Assembly: GCF_949987535.1 (NCBI RefSeq) | Contig: NC_080078.1 | Location: 24,138,942-24,202,941 of the forward strand | DNA length: 64,000 nt | Reading direction: 5' to 3' | Source of the DNA: Balaenoptera acutorostrata | Taxonomy: Eukaryota; Chordata; Mammalia; Artiodactyla; Balaenopteridae | Translations under genes and position numbers: made by a program | Part shown: positions 10,865 to 23,239 of the stretch, one piece after another | How positions within the stretch are numbered: the first letter of the stretch is position 1 | Layout: each line of letters begins with the position of its first letter | The notes under the pieces: model-generated | What the model saw: only the letters and a program-made list of their open reading frames with translations | Told to the model about the DNA's origin: nothing | Databases searched by the model: none

Positions 10865-11000
10865 ATTTAACTCTTGGGGCCTTACTGTGTGCTAAGCCCA
10901 ATACCTGCACAGTCTTGTTTAGTTCTCACAACAACCTTTTGATGAAGAAGCTATTATTATCCCCATTTTCCAGGTGAGGAATGTAACGCTTTTTTCTATG
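10865..11000 (-). repeat. MIR fragment (antisense)
   Basis: 'ttactgtgtgctaagcccaa', 'tctcacaacaacctttt' and 'attatccccattttccaggt' are the antisense MIR 3' half. Confidence 0.8.
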
Positions 11001-11374
11001 AAACTATTTGCTTGTTCAGGGCAAGAGCCATGGCTACTTAGCTTTCTATTGGCCATGCCCAATAAAAGGGGCTTGACTTAGGTAAACCCCCTGTGGGCTG
11101 AGATGGTTTCACCCCTTCTGGCCACATTGGGCATTGCAGGGCCCCCTCGTGGGTCCCTCTGGTGTCTCTCACTCTGGAGTGGAGATGGCATGAAGGTCAA
11201 GGGGGAAAGGCAGGGAGGTTGAGTTAGTTAGGTTATGTTTGTAAGGAGACAAAAATAGAAACTTTTCCTTCTCTATAAAATGGCTTCCTTCCCATGGTTG
11301 TACAGAAGAGGATAAAGATATGAGAGAACAAACAGAATGAGGAAACACAGATACAGGACAGGCATTCAGGACCA

Positions 11375-11512
11375 GAGATGAGGTTATACGGTGATTGGGC
11401 CCGTGGGCTTTGGAGCCAGAGAAGCCATGGTTCACACCCCAGGCCCAGCACACCCTACCTGTGCCCTCACACAAGCCGTGGAGCTGCTCTGGGCCTCAGT
11501 TTCCTCATTATC
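11375..11512 (+). repeat. MIR fragment
   Basis: 'ggctttggagccagagaagc' through 'gggcctcagtttcctcatta' is the MIR sense core. It is cut off by an unnamed repeat that begins at about 11515. Confidence 0.7.
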
Positions 11513-11984
11513 TTACATGGGGCACTTCAGAAGCCGACGTTGAGACAAGGACTTGGGTGCCAATGGTTTATTTGGGAGGTGAGCCCAGGAAGCATAAATG
11601 GAAGGATAAGTCAGGGGAAGGAGAAACGCAAAGGCTGCTTTAACTGGCATTGTGGGCATCTGGGGCTCAGTCGTGCTGGGGGCCCACGTAGAATACGCTT
11701 GAGAATGATCGCTGTGGGGAGGCTGGACTATTTAACTACTGCCCCTCGTCTCTCAGGGCCTGAGGGTAAAGCCCTGGAGGCGTTCAATGATTGGCAATAT
11801 AGGACTGTCCTGTGTGGGCTGAGCCAGCTTGGGTAGCACCGAGAACTCCCCAGGCAGAGAATGAGGGGCATGTGCCTGAGCAAGTCAGCTGTCCCTCTGC
11901 ATGGCCCAGCCCACCTCAGCATCGGGGGAACTCAGGTGGCCGAGGGCTGGGAGTGGGGCATCCCCAGCATCTGCTCCTCTCATT

Positions 11985-12175
11985 TACGATAACCACAGGG
12001 CTGACTAAGCACCGTGCCAAGTGCTAAGCATCTCATTTAGTCCTCATGCAGCAACCCACGTGAGCGGTGTTATTATTCCTCTTTTATAAATGAGGAAGCC
12101 TAGGTTTCATGGGATTAAGTGGCAAGTGAGCATTAGAGCTAGAATGCCAGCCCAGGCCCAGCTGACTCTAGAGCC
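11985..12175 (-). repeat. MIR (antisense)
   Basis: 'ccgtgccaagtgctaagcat', 'tttataaatgaggaagccta' and 'ctgactctagagcctgg' give a nearly complete antisense MIR. It is immediately followed by a MaLR LTR. Confidence 0.8.
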
Positions 12176-12590
12176 TGGTATGGGCTAAACTGTATCTCCC
12201 CCCAAACTCACATACTTCATGAAGCCTTAACCCCCAGTACCTCAGCGTGTGACTGTATTGGGAGATAGGGTCCTTAAAGGTAATTAAGGTTAAATGAGGT
12301 CATCAGGGTGGGCCCCAATTCAATACGACTGGTGTCCTTATATTAAGGGGAAATTAGGACACAGAGACAGACACACAGAGGGAAGACGGCATCTACAAGC
12401 AAGGAGCGAGGCCTGGAGACCCAGGCCAAGGAGAGCTCCTTCCCTCCCAGCGCTCTGAAGGAACCAACTCTGCCAACACCTGGACTTCAGACTTCCGGCC
12501 TCCAGAGCTATGAGGCTATGAAGCTCTGTTATTTAAGCCACCCAGTTTGTGGTCCTTTGTTACGGCAGCCCTAACAAACTTATACAGAGC
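12176..12590 (+). mobile_element. MaLR-type LTR (MST/MLT1 group), solo
   Basis: A non-coding LTR of the mammalian MaLR group: 'tatgggctaaactgtatctc' near the start, 'aattaaggttaaatgaggtc' in the middle, 'cctccagagctatgaggcta' and a 'cagccctaacaaacttatac' end. Only the LTR is seen, with no internal genes. Other copies are at 17.9, 20.2, 31.5, 33.3 and 49.6 kb. Confidence 0.75.
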
Positions 12591-12599
12591 TGGTGTGGC

Positions 12600-12765
12600 T
12601 GACCGCTCTGCTGGGCTGTTTCATCTGAAAATAGGATGACAGTTTTTACCCCATAGGGTTGTATGTGATGTGAGGATTAGCCGGGATAATGCCTGCAAAG
12701 GCTTAACACACAGCACTTGATGGCTATTCCTACTGGGCACACATCAGGCAATGTTTGCTGAGTGA
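12600..12765 (+). repeat. MIR 3' portion
   Basis: 'tttcatctgaaaataggatg' through 'ataatgcctgcaaaggctta' and 'cttgatggctattcc' fit the MIR 3' half. Confidence 0.6.
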
Positions 12766-13524
12766 CTGGAGAGAACAGCAGAAGCACAGATGTCAGAGCC
12801 ATCCATGTCTCCAAGGATAGTTTGTCAGGAGATGAGGGAAATGTGTTGAAAGGTGAAGAAATGACTTGGTTTCTATAGAAACCTGGACCCCAGGTGCCCT
12901 ATTGTGGGCCACCTACCCGGTTTAATTAGCATCTTAATTAATTCCTTCTCAGCCAGGAGGTGGGAAAGGAGATGCATGGGCCACCTACACACCCTCTTTG
13001 GGGTGGGGGGACCTGAGTTCAAAGGAATGAGGTAGAGTAGAAGCGGTGGTGTGAAGTTTTAAATCTGCATCTATTTTCCCAGGGCCCATCTTGAGCTGTC
13101 TCATCTCTGGGGACTCCAGAACCCTTCAGGACTCCAGTCTACCCCCTGGGACTTGACAGAAGCTATGACCTCTGCCCAGCCCTGCCCAGATGTGATGGTT
13201 TCCAGGGCACCAGGAACAGTTATTTTGGGTACTGATATTTTACTCCCAGAAAGCTGGGAATCACTGCAGGGAAAAAGGAAGAATTCCTTTCCTTTCTGGG
13301 TGGCCTGTCTTCTACCACCAGTGGGATACCTTTTCTTTTTTCATGGTCAAAAATACCATTTAAAATAATTCAGGAATGAGCACCACTAAGTAAAAATTTA
13401 AAACTTATGTCTAGAAAAGAGACTGGAAGACATTGCCCTGAAGGTTGCAGGGGTTAACTTTTGGGAAGTTGTTTTGCTTCTCAATTTTATACCTTCCTAT
13501 TCAGTATTTTTGAAGGTTCCATAG

Positions 13525-13720
13525 TGATGTAATGGTAGTTAACATATATTGAGCATTTATGTGTCAGGCATTGTTCTAAGCACTTGTATGAGGAAAAGTA
13601 TTGATTTGTCCCCATTTTTCGGATGAGGAAACTGAAGCTAAGACAGGTTAAATAATCAGTGTGTGGTCACACAGAAGCAGGTCTGGAATTTGAACACAGA
13701 TACAGACGTGCCTGGATTGA
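13525..13720 (-). repeat. MIR (antisense)
   Basis: 'tattgagcatttatgtgtca', 'cggatgaggaaactgaagct' and 'caggtctggaatttgaacac' give a near-complete antisense MIR. A short (GATA)n run follows at about 13839-13853. Confidence 0.85.
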
Positions 13721-14098
13721 AAGGCATGAAATAAACTAGCCTCTACTGTCCCTTTTATAATGGTGGTGAGGGGAAGGGAACTTTGTTTTACTTACTGGTA
13801 AATAAATGACAATTTTAAAAAGCTAAGAAACTAGAAGAGATAGATAGATAGATAGGCAGACAGATGATAGGAAGAAAGAAATAGATCTTCACCGAACCCC
13901 CAGGCCACCATGAGCACAGTGTGTGTATGCGTGTGTATACGCGTGGGCCGGGGGTGGGGAAGAGTAATGTCTTTAAGAACTCAGAAAATATATACTGTGT
14001 TACAGAGAGACCTCTACAACCTCCAAATGGCAGCAAAGATCCTATTTGTTAGGTGAATAAATTGTCTATTTTCTAGCCAGTAAACTTGAGGTCTAGAG

Positions 14099-14553
14099 CA
14101 AGGGGTGGCAAGCTATGGCCCGTGGGCCAAATCCAGCCCATTGCTTGTTTTTGTAAATAAAGTTTTATTGGAACCTGGCCAGGCCTATTCCTAAAGTCTT
14201 TCACAGAGTTGTGACAGAGACCATGTGCCCTGCAAAGCCACTACTATCTGGCTCTTTACAGAAAAAAATTTAAAGTTGCTGTTATGTAGGATGAATAAGT
14301 CTAGAGATCTAAGGTACAGCATAATGATTATAGTTCCTCACACTGTACTGAACACTGGAAATTTCCTAAGGAGTAGATTTCAGGTGCACTCACCACACAC
14401 AAAAAGTAACCCTGCGAGGAGGTAATATGTTAATTAGTTTGACTGTGGTATCCTTTCACTATGTATATGTATATCACATCATCATGTTGTACGCCTTAAA
14501 TACCAACAATTTTTCTTAAAAAATAGAATTTTTTAGAAAGTTTGCCTACCCCT
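14099..14553. mobile_element. hAT-type MITE interrupted by an L1 3' end
   Basis: The left end 'caaggggtggcaagctatgg' and right end 'agtttgcctacccctg' are the inverted termini of the hAT family also seen at 6601. Octamers gtctagag (14091-14098) and gtctagaa (14554-14561) form an 8-bp target duplication with one change. An L1 3' end occupies about 14275-14530 inside it. Confidence 0.85.
14275..14530 (+). mobile_element. L1 3' end nested in hAT element
   Basis: 'gtacagcataatgattatag' and 'catgttgtacgccttaaata' are typical of an ancient L1 3'UTR. Followed by an A-rich tail at about 14518. Confidence 0.75.
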
Positions 14554-14561
14554 GTCTAGAA

Positions 14562-14733
14562 CAATGCTTCATAACATTAATGTACATATGACTCCCTGGG
14601 GATCTAGTCAAAATGCAGATTCCGATTCAGCAGGCCTGGGGCGGGGCCTGAGGTTCTGCGTTTTTAACGAGCTCCGAGGAGATGCCGATGCTGCTGGTCC
14701 GTGGACCACACTTGGGAATGAGCGTGTCACAAA
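14562..14733 (+). mobile_element. MER5A (hAT MITE)
   Basis: 'caatgcttcataacatt' resembles the 'cagtggttctcaaact' start. Inside are 'cagcaggcctggggcggggc' and 'tgctgctggtccgtggacca', as in MER5A. It abuts the preceding hAT element's duplication directly. Confidence 0.85.
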
Positions 14734-15484
14734 CACTTTACATGTTTCCATCCAGAGAGGGGGCATGAACCAACTTACCAAAACCTCCAGCCATCACATA
14801 CTGTATTATCAACACAGATCATTTAGGAGGTTTATTTGCCAAGTCAAAGGCTCCTCCACTTTTCAAAAGCATTTCCAGCGGCCTGCGTCTGACGACCCTC
14901 CTTTTCCCCCTGGTTCATTCACACAGAGAGTGTTTGATTTCCATGACAGCAGGGGCCTCTGATGTACAGTCAGCACACCAGATGATGGGGAGTGGGGAGA
15001 GAGCCTTCCAACTTTCTTCCATTTTTATAGTTTGTATCAACTTTTTTAAAAAGTCAATTTGGGGGAGGGCTTTTTTATAACAGACACGATGCACATCACT
15101 TATATAATAAACGTATGTCATTTATAAATAAATGTGCATGCTCTGGGGTGCATCAGCACAAAGCTTTGAGACAACGGGTAGACATGAGTTATGCCATGGC
15201 TGAAACTGGGCCTGGGCTGTGCTCGTAGCCTGAGTCAGGCCTTGGCAGGGTTTCAGCCCCGTGTGGGCCGGCAAAACACACTGCGTGGGCACGAGTTTTA
15301 TTCCTCACAGGCACAGCGGCAGGTGTTCCAGAGAGAAAGTGAGCGACTGGGGCATGCTTGAGCCCTGGTGAATGCCAGCCACACGAAGCGTCAGGGCACC
15401 TGGCTGAGCATTTCGGGAGAGAAAGGACGGAGTGTGCAGGGAAAGCCAGGAAAAGACCTGCACTGGATCAGTGACAATCACAGC

Positions 15485-15970
15485 AAAAATTTGCCATCAG
15501 GTATTCAACACCTACTACTTGCCAGCTTCTATGCTAAGTATTACAAATTATTACATTTAATCTTTGTGAGGTAGGTACTGTTATTATCCCCTATTTTATA
15601 AAGGAGGAAAGTGAGGCTTAGCGAGGCAGAGGATACACAAAGACTGATTTTTAGAGGTATCAATTCGTAAATGCAGTGAGATTCCAATGAAACACCAGCG
15701 GATCTATTTTAAGTTTGAACACGCTAGAACTGTACACTAATGATAACGTTTGCTTCTTTTTGGTGAACACTTCCTCTGTGTCGAGAACCTTCTACCGGCA
15801 CATCCTTTAACCTCCAAGAGACCCTGCAGGAGGTGACGCGCCTGCCCTTCCTCCTCGCTGCGGGGAATCCAATGCCCTCGGAGCTGGGCCGACACGTTGG
15901 GGCCCCGCTGAGCCAAAGCGCTGGGGCCCCGCCTGCAGGGGGAGCCCTTTCTCAGCGCCGCGTAATTGTG
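15485..15970 (-). repeat. Two antisense MIR copies
   Basis: 15485-15650: 'acctactacttgccagcttc', 'tattatcccctattttataa'. About 15740-15970: 'gtgaacacttcctctgtgtc', 'ctttaacctccaagagaccc', with an unusually CpG-rich right part (15830-15965). The second assignment is weaker. Confidence 0.6.
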
Positions 15971-16194
15971 CCCATGTGCAAAGGAGGCCTAAGTCTTCTC
16001 AGATCTTCAGAGTCTCAGCAGAGGCAGAAATCTCGACTTATACCTAAAATCTCTTGATCTTACACCCTGACAACGAATTTTTAGAAATTTTAAAGCACAG
16101 CATGGACCCAACAAATCACATCCACAGGTGAGCTGGCTTTGGCCCAGGAGACCTCTGCCCTAGATGCTGACTTGTATTTTTACCTTCTGGTACT

Positions 16195-16714
<520 letters not shown>

Positions 16715-16854
16715 TGAGCTGTCAGTGAGGCCTCGCCGCCTGGCCTGCAGGCCTGCCCGACCCAAGGAATGTTGGGGGGGCCAAGCTGAGCCTCCTGTCA
16801 GCCCCTCCAGCTCCTCTCCCTCCAGCTCATGGGCACTGTGCTAGGGCCAGACGC

Positions 16855-17027
16855 AAAGAGACCTGGTGATAAATCCCAGCTTTGCATCTTAAAAGCTGTA
16901 TGACCTGGCACAAGTTCCTTAACCTCTCTGAGCCTCAGTTTCCTTCAGAAAACGGTGGTCACAATGACACCCTCTGGGGCTACTGTGCAAGGGAGATGAG
17001 ATAATCTGGGGAAAGTGCCTGGCACCA
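16855..17027 (+). repeat. MIR
   Basis: 'ctgtatgacctggcacaagt', 'ctctctgagcctcagtttcc' and 'aaagtgcctggcaccac' give the MIR core and 3' half in sense orientation, 200 bp into intron 1. Confidence 0.85.
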
Positions 17028-17434
17028 CAGGAAGATCTGAAGATGATATTTTTGTTAGGGATTTGGCATCTGGGCTCCCCACTCCCACCTTGGCTGTGAC
17101 AGCTGTTCCCAGGGAGCTGGGCAGGCAGGAGGACATAGTCCCTCTAGTGACCTCCCTGGCGGCCTGGCCCAGTGACACCCAGCTCTGCGGATATTCCGTG
17201 TCCCCAGGGATTGGGGTCCATCAGCCTCAGGCATGTGGCCTCCCAGTGTCCCACTTGGAGGACGCGGGGCTTCAAATGAGCTCAATTTCTTCACCCTTGC
17301 AGTAGGGAGGCTAGGGTGCTGACTCTGGGTTAGGAAGAGTCCCGAGTCCTTCAGTCCCTTCAAGGTGGAGGATCTTGCCTGTCACCTCTACTAGGAGGGT
17401 TCTTTCCAAACATGGTTTAAAAACTATAATAATA

Positions 17435-17580
17435 ATAATACCAATAACAACAATTGATACTTTTGTAGCCCTCACTATATGCCAGGCACTGTTTTAAGCA
17501 CTTTTTACATATGGATTTATTTAATCCTCACAATAACTCTGTGGCAGAGATACTATTTCTATCCCCATTAAAATAAAACT
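17435..17580 (-). repeat. MIR (antisense)
   Basis: 'actatatgccaggcactgtt', 'ttaatcctcacaataactct' and 'tctatccccatta'. An (ATA)n-like stretch precedes it at 17427-17440. Confidence 0.85.
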
Positions 17581-17696
17581 AACACTGTAATAAAACATCT
17601 GTAAGATCCCCATAAAGCCATGTTATTGGGCAGTTACAATGTTGAGGGGAATTTAAATAGTGGGGTGATAAGATTGCAAGATAAAATACCTGATGT

Positions 17697-17822
17697 CCAG
17701 GTAAATTTGAATTTCAGATAAACAATAAACCCATTTTTTACTGTAAGTGTCTCAAATATTGCATGGGACATACCTTATGCTAAAAATTATTTCTTATTTA
17801 TCTGAAATTCAAATTTAACTGG
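17697..17822. mobile_element. Palindromic MITE-like element
   Basis: Inverted arms of 29 nt at 17697-17725 and 17794-17822 match at 27 positions (core 'aaatttgaatttcagataaa' on the left and its complement on the right), with a 68-nt spacer. I remember similar palindromic repeats dispersed in mammalian genomes but cannot name the family. The full element may extend to about 17650-17855. Confidence 0.75.
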
Positions 17823-17930
17823 GAATTCTTTTTTTTTTAAATCTGGTAACCCTAGTGATGGGAGATAAAGGGTGGTCGGTTCATTTTGGCAAGCATCAGG
17901 GGCTCTGGTCTGCCATAAACTCTCTGAGTG

Positions 17931-18263
17931 TCTGTATTAGCTCGGGCTGCCATAACAAAATACCGCAGACTGGGTGGCTTCAACAACAGGAAGAGTTCTG
18001 GAGGCTACAAGTCCAAGATCAAGATGCCACCTGATCTGTTACCTGGTGACGGCCCTCTTCCCGGCTTGCAAGTAGCCACATGGAGGAGAGAGAGAGTGCT
18101 CTGGTCTCTCTTCCTCTTCTTATAAGGGCACTAATCCCATCATGGGGGCCCCATGACTCCATCTAACCCTAATCACCTCCCAAAGACCCCATGAAAACAC
18201 CATCACATTGGGTGTTGGGGCTTCAACATGGGAATCTGGGGGGCACACATTCAGTCCATAACA
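17931..18263 (-). mobile_element. MaLR-type LTR (MST/MLT1 group)
   Basis: 'tgccataacaaaataccgca', 'tggaggctacaagtccaaga', 'cttataagggcactaatccc' and the end 'cattcagtccataaca' give an antisense solo LTR. No internal coding region. Confidence 0.8.
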
Positions 18264-18264
18264 G

Positions 18265-18612
18265 TGTCTTTGCCTGCTTGCTCTTGTGCCTCAATATCCT
18301 CATCCGTGCAGTGGGTGAGCAGGAGAGAAGTTGGACAAAATATCCTTGAAAGATATTTGCGTGTTCCAAGATCTTGCCTTTCTGCCCAGCATAAGAGGAA
18401 AGTCCTGAGGCTGAGTTTGAGAGTGGGAGCGATGGGGAGTCCTCTCTCTCTCACTAGCTTGTGACCATGGGATCTTTCTCTGAGCTTCAAGTTTCCTCCT
18501 GTGGAAAGTGAGGATGATAGTGGTGTCCATCAAACGTTTTGGGGAATCTTCAATGAGATCATGCAAGTGAAGCACTTAGCACATAGAAAGCACTTGACAA
18601 ATGGCTTATTAC
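18265..18612 (+). repeat. Two MIR-derived segments
   Basis: 18265-18320 has 'gtgcctcaatatcctcatcc'. 18440-18612 has 'tctgagcttcaagtttcctc', 'gagatcatgcaagtgaagca' and 'cacatagaaagcacttgaca'. Confidence 0.7.
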
Positions 18613-18997
18613 CTTACTACTTCTGCCACTGTGGTTGTTGCTGTTATGATAGAATTGACCAGGAGACACAGTTTTCTGCTGTGACAAAATGCCTTCAAAA
18701 AGGAACTTCCAGACATCTAGCCCCATGCCTCAGTCCCACTCTACAGATGAGGAGACTGAGATCCCTTCCAACCCAGCAACTTTGGAGACCTCAGAGTTGG
18801 AGTTGGAAGGAAGGGTCCCGGAAATCCACTTGGCCCAATCCTTCCACAATACAGCTGTGGAAACTGAGGCCTACAGAGGCCAAATAATCTGGCCAAGGTC
18901 ATCATCCATCCAGTCCAGCAGAAAGCCCAGTTCAAGCCTCAGTGGATAAATCTGCTGGAGGAAAGTGATTTCAATGCAGAAGAGAACGTGTGAGTTA

Positions 18998-19050
18998 AGT
19001 GTGTGTGCGTGAGTCAAGTGGGTGTGTGTGTGCGTGTGAGTGTGTGTGTT
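18998..19050. repeat. Imperfect (TG)n microsatellite
   Basis: Interrupted tgtgtg/gtgcgtgag units. Short and degenerate. Confidence 0.8.
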
Positions 19051-19709
19051 GATGTGTGACTAGGGAAGCCTTATCTGGGGTCTTGGTGAGCCCTTGCAGA
19101 CCATGCAGGTGGGCGCACAACCATAGCCCTCCTTACTGAAAGTGGGCCTGGTTCTTCTTCCTTTCCTGCATCCCGAGCCTTTAGGTACAAAACAGAACAG
19201 GGTCACTCCATCCTTCATCCCACTGCTCTGGACCTTTCATGAACATGCAAATATACGCAAATAGTGCAACCCAGCCATACCCTTAGATCTGCTTTGGAAA
19301 CAAACCTTTAGACACTTCTGAGAGACTAGGAAGGATTTAGCCAGACTAGATCCTTTTCCTAAAACCCTTCTCCGAACCTGGCTTTGATCACTTTGTTTAC
19401 GTGGATTAACAAATATTAAGTGCTTAAAAGAGGGCCTGGCACCTGGTAAAAGCTACATAAATATTTGCTGTTATGACTCTTCAACCATAACCATAAAAAA
19501 GTTTCCTTTCCCTGGCTCCTGAGCCCAAGAACTTTCCACAGCAAAGGAAATTCTAGCAAAGCGTTTTGATGCTCACGGCCTGCTTCTGCAGGGCTTCAGG
19601 GATGGGAAGGGAGGATCAGTCAAGTTCCGTAGCCTCTTCCTCTCCCCTCCAAGAAACTGGCATTGTGCACTCAGCACCAGGATTATTCCAGGGCCCAGGC
19701 TGTTTCTGT

Positions 19710-19890
19710 TGTAATAGCTCATGTTTACTAGAACACCTACTATAAGCCAGGCACTGGCTTCCCTGTGAAGTAGGCACTATCATCATGCCCATTTTACAGA
19801 TGAGGAAACTGAGGCACAAAGAGGTGAGTTTCTAACTGGAGTCATCTAACTCCAGAGTCTAAGCTCTGAGGCTGGAGCACAGAGGCTTGA
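19710..19890 (-). repeat. MIR (antisense)
   Basis: 'cacctactataagccaggca', 'cccattttacagatgaggaa' and 'tctaactccagagtctaagc'. Well preserved. Confidence 0.88.
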
Positions 19891-20167
19891 GCAACTGGGT
19901 GTCCCTACTTCCTAGAGTAAACCCTTCCCCACCCTCCAGTCTGTATCATAGAGTCAGACCCTAGAGTACCCCAACCTGGACACTCTAACCCATTCCCTAC
20001 CCCTCCTCTATGGTCACAGAGCCCTCTGCATATTTCTAGAATGTCCCTTAGTATATGAGGACTCATTGCCATGTGTGCTATGCATTCCTCCCTCCAGACT
20101 GAGCAACTTGAGGGCACAGACCTCAAGCCAAATAAGCACCCAGGAAACATTGAATTATTACTTAATT

Positions 20168-20522
20168 ATGTTGGTCTTAGTTATCTCAGGCTGCTGTCAC
20201 AAAATACCATAGACTGGGAGGCTTAAACCACAGGAATTTATTTCTCACAGTTCTAAAGCCTGGGAACTCCAAAATTAAGGTGTTGACCAATTCAGTTCCT
20301 GGTGAGAGCTCTTTTCCTGGCTTGCAAATGGCCACAGAAAGGAGAGCTCTGGTCTCTCCTCTTCTCCTAATGGCACTAACCCCATCGTGGGGGTCCACCC
20401 TTATGACATCATGTAGCCCTAATTTCCTGAAGGCCCCAGCTCCCAATACCATCACACTGGGGGGTAGGGCTTCAACATATGAACTGGAGGGGGACACACA
20501 AACATTCAGTCCATAATGCTGT
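20168..20522 (-). mobile_element. MaLR-type LTR (MST/MLT1 group)
   Basis: 'ctgctgtcacaaaataccat', 'ggcttaaaccacaggaattt', 'ctaatggcactaaccccatc' and the end 'attcagtccataatgct'. Same group and orientation as the copy at 17931, 2.2 kb away. Confidence 0.8.
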
Positions 20523-20589
20523 TAAATTGGGTGTTTAATATATTTGTCTTGCCAAATGAGAAAACCAAGACCAGAAAAAGATGTTTTCT

Positions 20590-20800
20590 GGAGGCCTGTA
20601 GTGCTTAGGAATTTTCAAGTCCATCAGACTTTAATCTCATCCTGACACTGCCACTTGCTAGCTGTGGGAGCGAGTGACTTAACATCTTTGAGCCTCAGTT
20701 TCTGCACCTATAAAATGGGGATGATACAGATACCCCTCCCAGTTTGGTCTCGACGGTTATATTAACCACGCAATGAATGGCCACTGTTATGAGCAATATA
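20590..20800 (+). repeat. MIR
   Basis: 'tgccacttgctagctgtggg', 'tttgagcctcagtttctgca' and 'cctataaaatggggatgata'. Confidence 0.85.
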
Positions 20801-21429
20801 AAAAAATCACCCAGTGCTGTCTCCTTTGTATCATGTGACCACAAGAGCAGCCTGGAAGGAGGGAAAGCAAAGCTGAGGCATGAGAGGCCTGGGACCAGCA
20901 GTTCTGCACCCCAGAGCTAGGGCTCACTGGGAAGGGCCCACTGAGGGTGGGATGTGTGGACCAGGGAGACAGCAGGCAATGAAGGTGACAGAGCCCTCCC
21001 AGTGGCCACCTTCCCAGACACTGGGAGACACTTCCGACCCCCTGGGACATCTGGGGCCCAGTAGTGACGGGGGGTGGGGAGGCCGCCAATGTGGCCCCCA
21101 GAGCCTCCCCCTCCACTCCCAGCTGGCTCTCAAGGCTGATCTGGGCAGGAGGCAGCAGGGTAGTGTGTTTGTGGGCGGCTGGACTGGGGCCAGGGGAGCG
21201 AGCAGCCAGATCGTGTGGGAAGGTGACAATTTATTCTTTTAAAAAGAGAGAGATTAAAAAAACAAGTCCTGAACTCCGATGGCATGTCCTCTTTCCTTAA
21301 CAAGCTCAGAGCTTCCAAAGGCTTTGACTCCCACCCCAGCTGGGAGACCCTGGGGGCCTTTGGTGCTGCTAATTGAAGTAAAATACCACGTAGTTTGGCC
21401 TCGGTTTCCAGAGCAACAAGCTTCTTTGT

Positions 21430-22095
21430 GCATCCCTCCCCGCTTCCACCCCTCCCCTCTGTCACCTCCAGCCTCATCCCTCTCTCAAATTCCCAGCCAG
21501 GCTGAACCTTCTGCAATTCTCCAAATGCTCCCTTCTCTCTTATACCTCTGGGCCTTTGCACATGCTGTGCCCGCCACTTGAAACACTCTTCCTCTGACTC
21601 TTCCTCATCCTTCAGGTCTCAGTGGGGGTCTCACATCACCCGCTCCAGGAAGCCTCCTGGATCTCCAAATCTGAGTTATGTGCCACTTTTAGGTGCTCCT
21701 GTGGCAACACCTTTATTTTCCCCGTCCGGAAGGGGACTCACTCTTGTGTCCTCTCATAATCACCAGTGGACACCCTGAAGGCAGGGTTGGGGTGGCCACC
21801 AGTTCAACTAGGGAGAGAAAAGGGACAAACAAATGACCAGTTTCCAAAATAATTTGAGCGCTGCTCCCTCAAGTTTTTGCCTGCATGACACAAATCCGTA
21901 TTAATTGCATATTAATGACATTTTATTTCTGTGCTTATTTTTCTTAATGTCAGCCTCCAGAGAGTGTAAGATCCATGAGGTCAGAGGTCACCTCTGTGTA
22001 GTGTGCCACAGTATCTCGAGCACATAGCCAACTACCTGAGACCAAGTAGGTGCTCAAATAAGACTTGTTGAATGAATAAGGGGATGAATAAAGAA
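21430..22095 (-). mobile_element. L2 3' region (antisense)
   Basis: 'ctttgcacatgctgtgcccg', 'tcctcatccttcaggtctca' and 'ccaggaagcctcctgga', then after a gap 'aagatccatgaggtcagagg' and 'gttgaatgaataagggga'. This is the typical antisense order of the L2 3' end. Old, no coding capacity. Confidence 0.75.
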
Positions 22096-22159
22096 CCAGA
22101 CCATCAAGAATGAGACAAAAGGAAATGGGCTTAAATGCAGCAGGAATCTCTAAATTAGG

Positions 22160-22400
22160 TCTGGATCCACACAGCCTGGCTTGAAAACCCAGCTCTGCCA
22201 CTTAGGAGCTGGGTGACCTCAGGCAAGTTACTCAACCTTTCTGTGCTTTGGTTTCTTCATCTATAAAGGGGGATGATCGTGGCACCTACCTTGTAGGATG
22301 TATGAAGACTAAATGAATTGATATGTACAAAGCACCTGACACAACGCCTGGCTCAGACGGAAGCTCAGTAGGGTTGGCCCTGGTTATAATGTCACCATCA
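22160..22400 (+). repeat. MIR
   Basis: 'cagctctgccacttaggagc', 'ctttctgtgctttggtttct' and 'aaagcacctgacacaacgcc'. Nearly full-length. Confidence 0.88.
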
Positions 22401-22502
22401 CTACCTGAGTGTCAAGCTATAAAGCTATAGAGATCTCTTCCCCAGAGAGACACAAATTAGCAAAGGCTACTCTGGGTTCCACGTTGATGAAAGTCCTTTA
22501 AG

Positions 22503-22671
22503 GGACTTCCCTGGTGGTCCAGCTATTAAGACTCCACACTCCCAATGCAGGGGGCCTGGGTTCGATCTCTGGTTAGGGAACCTAGATCCCGTGTGCTGCA
22601 ACTAAGAGCCTGCATGCTGCAACTAAGACCTAGCAAAGACAAATAAATAAATAAATATTTTTTTAAAAAAA
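22503..22671 (+). mobile_element. CHR-type SINE, short form
   Basis: Starts 'ggacttccctggtggtccag', carries B-box 'gggttcgatctc' and tail (aaat)n. It is bounded by a 14-bp duplication, 'gaaagtcctttaag' at 22489-22502 and 'gaaagtcctctaag' at 22672-22685, with one change. The body is shorter than in the copies at 3.4 or 5.7 kb. Confidence 0.95.
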
Positions 22672-22929
22672 GAAAGTCCTCTAAGATCCTTCTAATCCTT
22701 GTTTCTAAAATCCCAGAGGTAAAGGAGGTAGGGGGTTGCCAGGCAGGGTGGAGTTCATTATCATCCCAGTGCAAGCAAGTGGCTCCTTTTTGCCTCCCAG
22801 GTCCTCCCAATTAAAGGCCTTTGCCTGCCCAGGTGGAAAGGGGAGTAATTGAGCAGTGACCTGTCACAGCCCCATTTTCTGGTATGTTTCACCCCAGGCA
22901 TCCATAACCACCACTTGCTCAGTGGAGAC

Positions 22930-23035
22930 AATAAGGGACCAGGAGTGGGGAGAAGGGCGGGAAGGTGGGGGCTGAGATTCTCCGTTGCTAACGAGCTCCC
23001 TGGTGACGCTGATACAGCTCCTCACAGCAGCCACT
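22930..23035 (+). mobile_element. MER5A fragment
   Basis: 'tgagattctccgttgctaac' followed by 'gagctccctggtgacgctga' is the central and right part of MER5A. Confidence 0.6.
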
Positions 23036-23239
23036 GCGCTAAGTAATCCGGAAAACCAGGCTCAGTCAACTGCCTTCGGTGCTGAGTTAGAAAAGTCCCG
23101 GCACGCCATCCTAGAGTCAAGATACACCAGGTTGGAGGCATCAGGGCACATGGGCGGTGCCCACACCCTTCTCACCACTGTCCCCCAAAAGGGGCAGTGG
23201 ACCCAAAGAAGCAGCATTTGATTCCCTAGCATGCATTTA

